Assembly (NCBI RefSeq): GCF_030344915.1
Contig: NZ_CP128233.1
Coordinates: 2,914,001-2,978,000, forward strand
Origin: Neopusillimonas aromaticivorans
Lineage (GTDB): Bacteria; Pseudomonadota; Gammaproteobacteria; Burkholderiales; Burkholderiaceae_B
Reading direction: 5' to 3'
Length of the DNA: 64,000 nucleotides
Shown: positions 19,825 through 31,124 of the stretch, in pieces
Layout of the letters: each line of letters starts with the position of its first letter
How positions within the stretch are numbered: the stretch's first letter is position 1
The notes under the pieces: model-generated
What the model was told of the DNA's origin: nothing
The model's database searches: none
Seen by the model: only the letters and a program-made list of their open reading frames with translations
Position numbers and translations under genes: made by a program

Positions 19825-21086
19825 ATGGACAGTTCGCTGGTTGTTTGTCCCCATTGCGCCCGGCTCCACCAGAGAATCTCTCTGAAGCCGGGCGCAGTGG
19901 CGTCTTGCGTGCGCTGCGGTACCGAGCTGTATCGCGAGTCCCGCTTGTCGTTGCAATCCTGGCTCGCCCTGACCTGGGGTGCGCTGGCTGTTTTTTGTCT
20001 GGCCAATTATTTTCCGGTTGCGCGGCTTTCCATGCAGGGGCAAACCCTTCAGGCCACCTTGCTCGATGCCTTGGTCATGACCTGGCAGCAAGGCGCCTGG
20101 CTGGTGGCCCTGCCTGCGACCCTGTTCACCTTTTTCTTCCCGTTGGGTCAGATCCTGTTCGCCATGTGGGCGCTGCAATGCATTCGCAAACGACGTTTGC
20201 CGGGTGATTTCCGTTATGGCTTGCGCATGCTCGAAGTGTTGTCGCACTGGAGTATGGTGCCGGTGTTGCTGTTGGGCATTCTGGTGGCCATGGTCAAGCT
20301 GGGTGATCTGGCGGTGCTGCACATTGGCGAAGGGCTGTGGGCGTTTGGGGCGTTAAGTGTTTTGCTGACCATCCTTACCCGCATGTCGGCCTATCGGCTG
20401 TGGCGCTACGCGGAAGAGGCCGGATTGGTGCGGCGTTCGGGTGAGGGGTTGATCTGGCCAGGCCGGTTGCCGCGTGCACGGCGTGCGGTTGTGTTCAGAA
20501 CATGCCGTTGTCAGGTGTCATGCGTTGTGGCCGTTGCCGTGCGTGGTTTCATTTTCGCAAGCCGCATATTCGCAACCGTGTCTGGGCACTGCTGATTACG
20601 GCAGCCATTCTTTATATTCCTGCGAACGTTTGGCCGGTCATGACCTTGCGTATGCCTACCGGCGAGGCCGCCCATACGATTCTGGGCGGTGTGATCGAAC
20701 TCTGGAACTATGGGTCCTGGGACCTCGCGCTTATTGTGTTCATTGCCAGTGTGGTTGTGCCTTCCAGCAAACTTTTGGCGTTGTCGATTCTGATGGTACG
20801 GCGTTACCATTGGCGCGGAGTTGCGATGCAGCGCCAGCGCACGCGGCTGTATGCCATTGTCGAGTTCGTCGGCCAGTGGTCGATGCTGGACGTGTTTGTT
20901 GTATTGTTACTGTCGGCACTGGTCAGTTTCCCGGGGCTTGCCCAGATTCGCGTTGAGCCCGGTGCCGCATTTTTTGGTCTGGTGGTCATTTTGACCATGC
21001 TGGCCGCCATGAGCTACGGCCCCCGACTGGGTTGGGATCAGTGTCACGAATCCAGGTCCGTCAATCATCCGGCTGTACATCATTGA
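19825..21086 (+). CDS. pqiA: Paraquat-inducible protein A, PqiA (one apparent frameshift)
   Basis: Inner-membrane protein of the PqiABC system that moves lipids between the membranes. Two PqiA domains of about four helices each, 420 residues in total after repair. Each domain begins with a Cys pair pattern: CPHCARLH..CVRCG at the N-terminus, and CTACGCVQ..RCGRC in the second half. The frame slips at 20463-20464; one added C restores the second Cys motif. The gene follows clpA by 19 bp and ends 9 bp before pqiB. Confidence 0.9.
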
Positions 21087-21095
21087 AGGAATTGC

Positions 21096-22753
21096 ATGTC
21101 AGAAGTAAAACCACCGGCGTCGGCTTCTGTTGACACGAATCCTGTTGCTGCAGACCCTTTCGTTACCGAACGCAAGGGCGCCCGTATTTCATGGATCTGG
21201 CTGGTGCCGCTGGTTGCCGCAATTGTCGGTTTGTCATTTATCGTCCGTAACTGGATGAGCACGGGGCCGACCATCACGCTCACCTTCGAGTCTGCCGAGG
21301 GCCTTGAAATCGGACAGACCAAGGTGCGCTACAAGGATGTGGTGGTGGGTCTGGTAACGGATATCCGGGTTGCGTCCGATCGCTCTAATGTGCTGGTCAA
21401 GGCAGAGCTCGACCGCGAAGCCTCGCGATATCTGGCACGCGAGGGTGCGCTCTATTGGGTGGTCAAGCCGCGCCTGACCATCGGTAGTGTCTCAGGTCTG
21501 GGAACATTGCTTTCGGGGGCGTATATTGCTGCCGATGTGGCCCCCGAGGGCACTGTGGATGATCCTTCTGTCACGTATTCATTTATCGGGCTTGAAAAGC
21601 CGCCCGCCGTTACCAGTGACCGTCCGGGGACTCGGTATACCTTGCGCGCCGACGATCTGGCCTCCCTTGAAATCGGTGCTCCGGTTTACTACCGCCAGAT
21701 TCCGGTGGGTCGAATTATCGACTACGCCTTGAACGAACAGGGGCGTTCGGTTGATGTGCAGATTTTTGTCGACTCACCCAATGACCGTTTTGTCACGTCT
21801 GATACACGGTTCTGGAACGTCAGCGGCGTCAATGTGTCGCTTTCGACAACCGGTGTGTCAGTCCAGACGGCGTCGTTGGCGTCCATGATCGCCGGCGGGT
21901 TGGCCTTTGCCAATGCCAATCCGGCTAACGAAGTGCCTGCACCGGCCGACACGACATTCGAGTTGTTCCAGACTGAAGTTGAAGCCATGGCCGAGCCCGA
22001 TGGGCCTGCCTTCCGGGTCGATATGGTGTTCAATCAGTCTGTCCGAGGCCTCAAGGTTGGTGCGCCCGTCGAGTTTCGCGGCATGGAGCTCGGAAAGGTC
22101 TATGACATCGATCTTGAGTTCGACACCGAGAAACGGCAGTTTCATGTCTTGGTCAAGGCCAATCTCTATCCGCGTCGTTTTGGCAATGCCTACGATCGAA
22201 TCATGACCCTTGAGTCTGCCAGCCAGTACCCGGGGCGTCTGCTCCTGGGGCCAATGATCAATCATGGGTTAAGGGCGCAGTTGCAGGCGGGCAGCCTGCT
22301 GACGGGTCAACAGTTTGTCGCGCTGGATTTTTTCCCGCAGGCCGATAAAGTGACTTTTGACGCAACGCAGGACCCGGTCATGATTCCGACCATTCCCGGC
22401 AATTTTGACCGTTTGCAGGAACAGATCAGTGCCATTGTCACCAAACTTAACGCGGTTCCGTTTGACGGTATTGGTAAAGACCTGCGCGATGGGCTGGCTT
22501 CCATGAACACGTTGCTCAAAGAGATCAATACGTCGGTGGCCCCCAGGCCGCAGCGGCGCTCAAAGAGGCCCGTCGTTCTCTGGAAAATGTAAATGCCTTA
22601 CTGTCTGCCGATTCGCCCAGTGGCACCAATCTTGAGCGCACGTTGCGTGAATTGACCGGGGCAGCACGTTCCCTGCGTAACCTTGGTGATTATTTGCAGG
22701 CTCACCCCAATGCGTTGATCGGTGGTCGTGGTGCCGATCGTTTGCCTGAATAG
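21096..22753 (+). CDS. pqiB: PqiB, MCE-domain protein (one apparent frameshift)
   Basis: About 552 residues after repair. One N-terminal transmembrane helix (residues about 28-50: ISWIWLVPLVAAIVGLSFIV) anchors three periplasmic MCE domains, recognisable by the repeats GLEIGQTKVRYKDVVVG, LEIGAPVYYRQIPVGRI and LKVGAPVEFRGMELGKV. The C-terminal helix region probably forms the lipid tunnel needle. The frame slips in the C run 22540-22544; one added base joins NTSVAPQAAAALKEAR and carries the frame to the stop at 22751. Confidence 0.92.
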
Positions 22754-22754
22754 G

Positions 22755-23539
22755 ATGCTTAGTATGACTGCAGGTCGTCAGTTGCTTTCCAGTGTTTGTG
22801 TTTTTCCGATGCGGCGTTCTGGCCGTGCACGCGTTTCTTCCACTGCAGCCATGGCCTCTACTGCGCGGGTAGTTCGGCGTGTCGCGAGTGGTCTGGCGTG
22901 TGCTGTTGCTTTGGCCGGGTGTGCCGCTTCAAACAGCCAGTATTACAGTCTGCAGACAGTGTCTGATTCCAGGCCAAAGGCAGTGAATTCAATCGCTGAC
23001 GCCCTCAACGTGCAGAGCGTCAGTATTCCGGCACAGGTTGACCGTCCGCAGCTGGTTTTAGCGGGTCGTACCGACGGGGCTGTCAGCGTCATGAACGATT
23101 CGTTATGGGTGGCACCCTTGCCGACGAGATTCGTCTGGCGGTGGCCAGCCGTCTCGGCCAGCAACTGGGTGTGCCCGATGTGAATGGTACGGGCGCCCCC
23201 GCCAATTTGCCCTTGTGGGGTGTAAAGCTGGATGTTCAGCGTTTTGAGGCCATGTACGGCAAGTACGTGCAGGTTCAGACCAGCTGGCGCCTGTCTCGTC
23301 GGCCTGAAACAAAAGGCGATGGGTTGCCTGTAGTCTGCCGCGCGAATGTACAGGTTCCTGCTGTTGGCGGGGTTGACGCGACGGTACGCGCCTACCAGCA
23401 GGCTCTGGTGCAGGTTGCTGATGTGATTGCGGCCCAGGTCGCGGCAGGCCGTCTGGGTGACAACGCCGGAATGACCCACCCGAAAATTGATCTGAGTTCA
23501 GGGTTGACCTGGCAAGGCTGCTCCGGGGCTGCCGATTGA
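22755..23539 (+). CDS. pqiC: PqiC outer-membrane lipoprotein (one apparent frameshift)
   Basis: Third member of the pqi operon. A lipobox LAGC follows the hydrophobic segment SGLACAVALAGCAAS, so the mature protein is lipid-anchored. SQYYSL after the Cys and VQVTSWRL-like sequence are typical of the PqiC/DUF330 family. The frame slips at 23115-23117; one added C joins SLWVAPLADEIRLAVASRL. The start is uncertain: ATG at 22755, 22764 or 22851 are in frame, and 22851 gives the most normal signal length. Only one base separates pqiB from the first of these. Confidence 0.85.
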
Positions 23540-23701
23540 CGGAAATCCGGTGCCTGCTTGTGTGAGTCGGGCCAGTGTTTAAATTTCTGTAAGTGGCGCC
23601 GGTTTCAACGACTGTGGTTTAACGCTGGCGGGTGCCGCCAGTCGAGTACGACAGTTCAGGTTAGGGCCATCGTCTTGATTATGATGCGGCTGGGGGCGGC
23701 A

Positions 23702-24149
23702 TCAACTACGCCCGGTGCTGCCAAAACCACCATCACCACGGCTGCTTTCTTCAAAGTCGTCAACGAGGTCGAAATCGACCTGTTGAACAGGTACAAAAAC
23801 CAGCTGTGCCAGCCGTTCCATGGGTTCCAGTTTGAAGGGCGTTGCCCCGCGGTTCCAGGCTGACACCATAAGGGGCCCCTGGTAGTCGGAATCGATCAGG
23901 CCAACCAGATTACCCAGCACGATACCGTGTTTATGGCCCAACCCCGAGCGTGGCAAAATGACGGCGGCATAGCCAGGATCGCCGATGTGAATTGATAAAC
24001 CGGTAGGTACCAGTTGTGTTTGTCCGGGTTCAAGTATCAAGGGTTCGTCCAGGCAGGCCCTCAAGTCAAGTCCGGCTGAACCGGGGTGGCATAGGCCGGA
24101 AGGCAATCCTGCATACGGGGGTCGAGCACTTTCAGAGCAATTTTTTCAT
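23702..24149 (-). CDS. dut: dUTP diphosphatase (two apparent frameshifts)
   Basis: Hydrolyses dUTP to dUMP, keeping uracil out of DNA. 149 residues after repair with all five trimeric dUTPase motifs: PGSAGLDLRA, PRSGLGHKHG, GNLVGLIDSDYQG, ERLAQLVF and the C-terminal RGDGGFGSTGR. Frame slips in T6 24141-24146 (A6 on the coding strand, right after the start) and in G4 24083-24086. The start at 24149 gives MKKIALKVLDPRMQDCLPAYA after repair. Confidence 0.94.
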
Positions 24150-24153
24150 GGGG

Positions 24154-24791
24154 TCAGACGTCTTCGTTGATGGTGCGTGATTTGCGCTTGCGGATAAGGG
24201 TCAGGGTGATCCAGACGGCAATGACTACCGACAGCACGAAACTGATGACCAGCCCGGCGTTGGTGCCGTTTGAGCCCAGCGCACCAATACTTTTTCCGGT
24301 CAGGTAGCCTGGCAGCAACATGACAGGAATCCAGACGATGGCAGACAGGATGTTGGCGACCTGAAATCGCCCGTGGCGCATTTTCATGACGCCAGCGACG
24401 GTTGGCAAAATCGCGCGCAACGGGCCCAGAAAGCGCCCGGCAAAAATGGACAGCATGCCGTACCGATAAAAGAAGTGCCGGGCCCGCGCGACGGCACGAC
24501 GCTGCTTGTTAAGGGGCCAGCGATGAATGATTCTGGGCCCCAGCAAACGTCCAATATAGTAAGAAATGGCGTCGCCCACTACCGCACCGACGATACCCCA
24601 GAAAACAACAGGCCCGGCATCCAGCGTACCGTTTCCAACCAGCCCCCGACGACCAGCATGACGGCTGTGGCGGGGATCGCGATGCCGACGACCAGCAGTG
24701 ACTCACCCATGGCCAGCAGCCCCAGGATGAAGGCCGCCCATTCCTGGTTGTTATTGATGAACAGGGTGATTTCGTTAACGATTTGTTCCAT
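24154..24791 (-). CDS. DedA-family membrane protein (one apparent frameshift)
   Basis: About 212 residues after repair. DedA/SNARE-associated domain: EQIVNEITLFINNNQEW, ESLLVVGIAIPATAVML, GDAISYYIGRLLG, then FYRYGMLSIFAGRFLGPLRAILPTVAGVMKM, the family's characteristic reentrant/helix segment. DedA proteins are linked to undecaprenyl-phosphate or phospholipid translocation; the specific substrate is unknown here. The frame slips in the C run 24643-24647. Confidence 0.87.
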
Positions 24792-24842
24792 GAGAGGCCT
24801 GATGAAGAACGGGAAGGGCAGCTATTGATGCCAGGGTCAGCG

Positions 24843-26044
24843 TTATGGGATGCGCTGGGCAATGGCCTGAATCAGGGCCCGTGCCGCTTGCAGTTTATGC
24901 AGTTTGGGTTGCGGGTGGGCACCGTTATCGTCGAACAGAATGAAGGTGGTGGTCTCGCCTTCCATGGCGTCCTGGGCCAGATTGCCAACCAGCAACGGGA
25001 TGCCTTTGCGACGTCGCTTGGCGGCCGCGTACTCGTGCAGATTTTCTGTTTCGGCCGCAAAACCGACACACCAGGGGCCATCGGGCAGGGCGGCAACCTC
25101 GGCCAGAATGTCCGGGTTGGGGGCGAACTGCAGTGCGGGCGGGCCGGACGATGCCTGGCCTTCCACTTTTTGATCTTGTGATCGGCGGCATTGGCCACAT
25201 GCCAGTCAGCCACTGCCGCTACTGCAATGAAGATGTCGGCCTGGCCAGTGTGCTGCATGACGGCAGCATGCATCTGGCGGGCACTTTCGATGCTGATACG
25301 CTCAACGCCCCAAGGACACGGCAGAGCGGTAGGGCCGGACACCAGGGTGACGGTGGCGCCCGCCTCGCGGGCCGCCTGCGCCAGTGCGTAGCCGGTTTTA
25401 CCGGACGAACGGTTGCTGATGACCCGCACCGGGTCGATGCGTTCGGCCGTTGGGCCGGCGGTGATCAATACATGCCGACCTGACAGCACTTTAGGCTGGA
25501 AAAAGGCGATCAGTTCGGCCAGCAACTGGTGGGGTTCAAGCATGCGGCCATCGCCGGTTTCGCCACAGGCCTGGTCACCGCAGCCGGGGCCCAGAACGAT
25601 GACGCCGTCATCGGCCAATTGGCGGATATTGCGCTGGGTGGCCGGGTGTTCCCACATTTCGCGGTTCATGGCCGGCGCCACCAGCAGCGGGCAGGCCCCA
25701 CGAGCCAGGCACAGTGTGGTCAACAGATCGTCGGCCAGACCATGAGCCAGTTTTGCAATCAGGTCGGCACTGGCGGGAGCGATCAGGATGGCATCAGCAT
25801 CACGGGTCAGGTTGATATGGGCCATGCTGTTCGGAATGCGCGTGTCCCACGCGCTGGTATAGACCGGCCGACCCGACAGCGCCTGGAAGGTTGTCGGTGT
25901 CATGAAATGCGTGGCCGCATCGGTCATGACAACATCAGCTACGCCGCCCTGGTCTTGCAGACGACGCAGCAGTTCAGCGGTTTTGTAACAGGCAATGCCG
26001 CCGCTAAGGCCCAGCACGATACGTTTGTTGTCCAGATCACCCAT
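24843..26044 (-). CDS. coaBC: Bifunctional phosphopantothenoylcysteine decarboxylase/synthetase (one apparent frameshift)
   Basis: Two steps of coenzyme A synthesis in one chain of 400 residues after repair. The N-terminal flavoprotein CoaC part has LGLSGGIACYKTAELLRRL, the active-site His of INLTRDADA/ APASADLIAKLAHG and the PAMNREMW motif. The CoaB part begins near residue 190 with VLITAGPTAERIDPVRVISNRSSGKTGYALA and ends with the VGFAAETENL and LVGNLAQ region. The frame slips in the T run 25167-25171 (A5 on the coding strand). Confidence 0.94.
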
Positions 26045-26067
26045 GGCAGAAAAGTCGCTTTTTCAGG

Positions 26068-26576
26068 TTAGTGGTCGGCAAGCCGGGCCTGGCGACGGTG
26101 CCGTACATAGCGCAGCAGTTCGTCCAGAATCAACAAGATGGCCCCGCACGTAATGGCGACGTCGGCGATGTTGAATGCCGGGAAATGCCATTGTCGCCAG
26201 TAAAACAGCAAAAAATCAATGACATGACCATGTTGAAGGCGGTCGATGAGATTACCCAGTGCACCGCCCAGAATCGCAGTCAGGGCGGTGCAAAACAGGC
26301 GCTGGCCCGGGCTTTTCCAGAGCAGGTGCACTATCAGTGCGGCGGCGACCAGGGCAATGCCGCTGAACAGCCAGCGCTGCCAGCCTTGCCCCTCGGCCAG
26401 GAAACTGAAGGCTGCCCCGGGGTTGTACAGCAGGGTGAAATCAAAAAGGGCAGTATGGGCCAGCGTTCGCCGTAGGCAAGGTGGGTGTCAAACCAGATCT
26501 TTGTGATCTGGTCGGCCCCAATGATCAGTGCAGCCCCCAGCAGCCAGCCCGCAAAGCCAAGACGTGATTTACGCAT
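26068..26576 (-). CDS. lspA: Lipoprotein signal peptidase (one apparent frameshift)
   Basis: Aspartic protease of the inner membrane that cleaves prolipoproteins. 169 residues after repair, four helices. The start at 26576 gives RKSRLGFAGWLLGAALIIGADQITKIWFD. With one T added to the coding strand (A run 26443-26447) the chain continues FFDFTLLYNPGAAFSFLAE. Catalytic motifs: GALGNLIDRLQHGHVIDF and FNIADVAITCG, each with its Asp. The start overlaps the 3' end of ileS by 8 bp, the classic ribF-ileS-lspA order. Confidence 0.94.
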
Positions 26577-29403
26577 GCGTGCGTGGCTCGCCGTCTTTGA
26601 ACAGGTTGTCGACACAACGCCCGCAAATATGCGGATGGTCTGGATCGACACCGACGTCTTCCCGGTGGTGCCAGCAACGCTCACACTTGGCGTGGCCGGT
26701 CGGGCTGACCGTGATGGACAGTTCGCCCTCACCGGCATGCACCGTGGCTCTTGAAACGATCAGTACAAAGCGCAGGTCATCACCCAGTGATTGCAGCAGG
26801 GCCAGGTCATCCCCAGAGGCGTGGATGTCAATTTCTGCGGCCAGCGAAGAACCGATGTCACCTGCTGTACGCACCACTTCGATCCGGCGCATGACTTCGG
26901 CGCGGATGTCACGCAGACGTGACCATTTGTCGGCAAGCGCCGTGGCATCGGCGTGTTCGGGCAGCGTGTGGTAAAGCTCGGTGAAGATGGTGCCGGCATC
27001 GCGGCCTTCGTGGAGATCCTTCCAGGCCTCTTCGGCGGTGAACGACAGAATGGGGGCCATCAGACGCAACAACGCATGGGTGATGTGGTACAGCGCGGTT
27101 TGCGCCGAACGGCGGGCGACGCTGTTGGCTCCGGTTGTGTACAGGCGGTCTTTCAGGACATCCAGATAGAAGGCTCCGAGGTCTTCCGAACAGAAAATCT
27201 GCAGGCGTGATACCGCCGGATGGAATTCATAGCGGCGATAACAGGCCAGTACTTCGTCTTGCATCTGGGCCGTCATGCACAGGGCATAGCGGTCAATTTC
27301 GAACAGGTCATCGTCTGACACCGCTTGCTCGGCGACATTGAAGTCCTGGATATTGCCCAGCAAGAATTTCAGCGTGTTGCGAATGCGGCGGTAGCCTTCA
27401 ACCACACGTTTCAGGATTTCGTCTGAAATCGACAGTTCACCTGAGTAGTCGGTGGAAGCGGTCCAGAGACGCAGGATTTCGGCACCCAACGAATCGGAAA
27501 CTTTTTGTGGCGCAACAACGTTACCCACCGACTTGCTCATTTTACGGCCCTTGCCATCGACCACGAAACCGTGTGTCAGCAACGCCTTGTAGGGCGGTTC
27601 GCCATACAGCATGCAGCTGGTCAGCAAGGACGAATGGAACCAACCGCGGTGCTGGTCGGAACCTTCCAGATACAGGTCGGCAGGCCACGTCAGTTCATCG
27701 GCATGGGACCCTTTGATGGCGTGATCGCGCCCACCCAGCACGGTGGCGTGGGTAGTGCCCGAATCGAACCACACGTCGAGCGTATCGCGATTTTTTTCGT
27801 ACAGGCTGGCTTCGTCGCCCAGCAGCTCGGTCGGGTCGAGTGTTTGCCAGGCTTCAATGCCTTCCTTTTCGACACGCTGTGCGATTTGTTCGAGCAATTC
27901 GGGGGTGCGCGGGTGCAGTTCGCCGGTTTCTTTATGAACAAAAAAGGCCATGGGAACGCCCCACTGACGCTGACGCGACAATGTCCAGTCAGGGCGGTTG
28001 GCAATCATGGCATGCAGGCGGGCGCGACCCCAGGCTGGGTAAAACTGCGTGTTCTCGACCCCTTTCAGGGCCATTTCACGCAGGGTGGGGCTGTCTGCAA
28101 CAATGCGGTCCATACCGGCAAACCATTGGCTGGTCGCACGGTAAATGACCGGTGTCTTGTGCCGCCAGCAGTGCATGTAGCTGTGTTTGAGCGGTGCCTG
28201 CTTGATCAGGCTGCCGACGTTGTCGAGGGCTTCGACGATTTTCGGGTTGGCTTTCCAGATCAGTTCGCCACCAAACAACGGCAGCGTGCTGGCGTAGTGA
28301 CCATCACCCATGACCGGGTTGATGATGGCGTCGTCGGTCAGGCCATTGGCCTTGCAGACCAGGAAGTCGTCAACACCATAGGCGGGGGCGGCGTGGACCA
28401 CCCCGGTTCCCGCGTCAAGGCTGACGTACTCAGCCGGGTAGACAGGGGCAACGCGCTGGTAACCCGTATCGGCGTCGTACAAGGGGTGACGGCATTCAAG
28501 CCCGGCCAGCGCCTGGCCGGCGACGGTTGCCACGACAGTGCCTTCAAGCCCCCAGTCTTGCAGACAGGATTCGACCAGGTCGGTGGCAATTAGCAGGTAT
28601 TCGCCGGTGGCGCGTGGTTCGGCCAGCTTGACCAGTGCGTAACTGATTTCAGGGCCAACATTCAGCGCCTGGTTGGCCGGCAACGTCCAGGGGTTGTTGT
28701 CCAGATGACGATAGCGCCTTCTACGGGCTGGTCCAGTCCAAAAATGGCAGCCACGCGGCCAGGGTCATTGAAACGGAACGCCACATGAACGGCAGGGTCG
28801 GTACGGTCGGCGTATTCCACTTCGGCTTCTGCCAGTGCGGAGCCACAGTCAAAGCACCAGTTGACGGGTTTCAGGCCACGAAACACGAAACCCTTTTCCA
28901 GGATTTTGCCCAGCGCACGCAGCTCGTCGGCCTCGTTGCTGAAATTCATGGTCAGGTAGGGACGGTCCCAGTCGGCCAGAACCCCCAGCCGTTTGAAGTC
29001 GATGCGCTGGCGTTCGATCTGCTCAAGGGCGTATGCGCGTGCTTTGGCCTGCACTTCACCGACAGGCAAGTGCTTGCCGTATTTTTCTCGATCTGGATTT
29101 CGATGGGCATGCCGTGGCAGTCCCAGCCGGGCACATAGTGGGCATCGAAGCCATCCATATTGCGGCTTTTCACGATGATGTCTTTCAGGACTTTGTTGAC
29201 CGCGTGGCCGATGTGAATGTCGCCATTGGCATACGGCGGGCCATCGTGCAGCACAAATTTCGGTCGCCCCTGGCTGGCTGCGCGAATGGCAGCATAAACC
29301 TTGTTTTCTTCCCATTCAGCAACCCATTTGGGTTCACGCTTGGCCAGATCGCCACGCATCGGGAAGGGGTTTCGGGCAGGTTCAGAGTTTTTCTATAGTC
29401 CAT
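26569..29403 (-). CDS. ileS: Isoleucyl-tRNA synthetase (three apparent frameshifts)
   Basis: Class Ia synthetase of 945 residues after repair. The HIGH-like DGPPYANGDIHIGHAVNK lies near residue 60, the CP1 editing domain in the middle, KMSKS (GKGRKMSKSVGN) near residue 620, and a C-terminal zinc-binding CERCWHHREDVG..ICGRCVDN. Frame slips: G run 29366-29369, T run 29082-29086 and G run 28690-28693; adding one base each restores PETPFPMRGDL, QIEKKYGKHL and TTTPWTLPANQA. The start at 29403 overlaps the ribF stop. Confidence 0.96.
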
Positions 29404-30358
29404 GGAGCGCAAAGTAATCGCGAGCTTGCCGCGCATCGTTGTCGATGGCAGCGGTCATTGTGGGCAGGTCGGGAAAAGTTTCTTCGTCGCGCAGAAACTT
29501 GAGGAATTCAATGCGTGTGAGTTTACCGTATGCATCGACGTTGCAATCGAACAGGTGCACTTCCAGCAGCACATGGCCGTTATTGTCGACCGTGGGCCGT
29601 ACACCCAGGCTGGCAACGCCGTTCAGAGGGTGGTCGGCCAGATCGTAGGCCCGCACGATGTAAATTCCGGAACGTGCGGCGCATAACTGGGGTACATTCA
29701 CATTCAATGTGGGGTAGCCCAGCGTGCGCCCCAGTTTCTTGCCGTGCACGACGTGACCGCTGATCCGGTAGGGGTGGCCAAGCAAATGCTCGGCGTGGGC
29801 AAGATTCCCCACAGCCAGGGCCGTACGTACCTCAGAGCTGGAAATCCGGTGTCCGTTTTCATCGACGACATCGGTGATCAGGTCGATTTCAAAACCCTGT
29901 TCGCGCCCCAGTTTGCGCAGCAGGTCAATGTCGCCGGTGCGACGGTGCCCGAAGCGGAAGTCTTCGCCAACCAGCAGCCAGCGTGTGTTCAGCCCCTGAA
30001 CCAGGGTGTGTTTAACGAAGTCTTCGGCCGACAGGTCGGCCAAGGCCTGGTTGAATCGCATCAGAGCCAGCTGCCGGATGTGCAGACGTTGTATCCCCCA
30101 GATCTTGTCGCGCAGGCTGCTGATCTGGGTGGGCATGAGTTCGGGCCGGTTGCCCGCCCGTGCAAAATAGACGCGGGGGTGCGGGTGGAACGTCATGACC
30201 GAAGGCGTCAGGTGCCTTTCCTGGGCGACCTGGGCCACGCGTGCAAGAATAGTCTGGTGCCCGCGGTGGACACCGTCAAAATTGCCAATTGACACGGCAC
30301 TGGGGCTGGCATCGTCGTGGCGTGGCAGAGAACGATAAATTTTAAGGGCAGATTTCAC
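29393..30358 (-). CDS. ribF: Bifunctional riboflavin kinase/FAD synthetase
   Basis: 321 residues, intact. The N-terminal nucleotidyltransferase part has SIGNFDGVHRGHQTIL and MTFHPHPR; the C-terminal flavokinase part has GHVVHGKKLGRTLGYPTLNV and the DEETFPDL end. Makes FMN and FAD. Overlaps ileS by 11 bp. Confidence 0.96.
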   Translation of the reverse strand: MKSALKIYRSLPRHDDASPSAVSIGNFDGVHRGHQTILARVAQVAQERHLTPSVMTFHPHPRVYFARAGNRPELMPTQISSLRDKIWGIQRLHIRQLALMRFNQALADLSAEDFVKHTLVQGLNTRWLLVGEDFRFGHRRTGDIDLLRKLGREQGFEIDLITDVVDENGHRISSSEVRTALAVGNLAHAEHLLGHPYRISGHVVHGKKLGRTLGYPTLNVNVPQLCAARSGIYIVRAYDLADHPLNGVASLGVRPTVDNNGHVLLEVHLFDCNVDAYGKLTRIEFLKFLRDEETFPDLPTMTAAIDNDARQARDYFALHGL

Positions 30359-30404
30359 AGGCGACAGTTTACAATTTTATGTTGCATTGCTCAGGAACCG
30401 CATT

Positions 30405-31123
30405 TTGACTTCGTTAGCTTCAACCACCTCAACCGTTTCGTCGGGCGCCTGCCGTCTGGTCATCCTTGTATCGGGCCGGGGCTCGAACATGCAGGCTATT
30501 GTCCGGGCGATTGAAAGCCGGGCCTGGCGGCGCAGGTTGTTGCCGTAGTGTCAGACAAACCGGCGGCGGCAGGTCTGGACTGGGCCCGGCAGCAAGGGCT
30601 GGAAACCTGCGCGCTTGAACCGGGCGCTTATGTTAACCGAGAAGCCTATGATCAGGCGCTGGCGCAAACGGTTCAGGCTTATTCGCCCGACTACGTGTTG
30701 CTGGCGGGCTTCATGCGGATTTTGTCCGACGCCTTCGTGCATCAGTTCAGCGGCCGCCTTGTCAACATCCACCCCTCGCTGCTGCCGTCGTTTCCGGGGT
30801 TGAAAACCCACGAAAATGCGCTCAAAACCGGGGTGCAGTGGCATGGGTGCACCGTCCATTTTGTTACGCCAGAACTGGATAACGGTCCCATTATCGGTCA
30901 GGCGGCTGTTCCGGTGCTGGCAACCGATACCCCGCAATCATTGGCAGAGCGTGTGCTGGTGGTTGAGCACCGGCTTTACGCCGATGTGGTTGAATGGCTG
31001 GCTGATGGACGCGTCAGTTTGCAGGATGACGGACGTGTTGCCGTCACAGATCTTCCTACCCGCGCGTGCGTACTGGCGTCCAATGACGCCGACGCTGCCG
31101 ACGTTACTTTAATCAAGGCTTGA
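30405..31123 (+). CDS. purN: Phosphoribosylglycinamide formyltransferase (one apparent frameshift)
   Basis: Transfers the formyl group from 10-formyl-THF to GAR in purine synthesis. VILVSGRGSNMQAIV is the phosphate-binding start; after one added G at 30520-30522 it continues RGLAAQVVAVVSDKP. Downstream are the catalytic motifs INIHPSLLPSFPG (Asn/His) and GCTVHFVTPELDNGPII (Asp). The N-terminus is uncertain: a TTG at 30405 is the only start codon after the upstream stop that includes the whole fold, giving 239 residues, about 15-25 more than usual. It ends just before the rsmB start at 31125. Confidence 0.88.
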
Positions 31124-31124
31124 A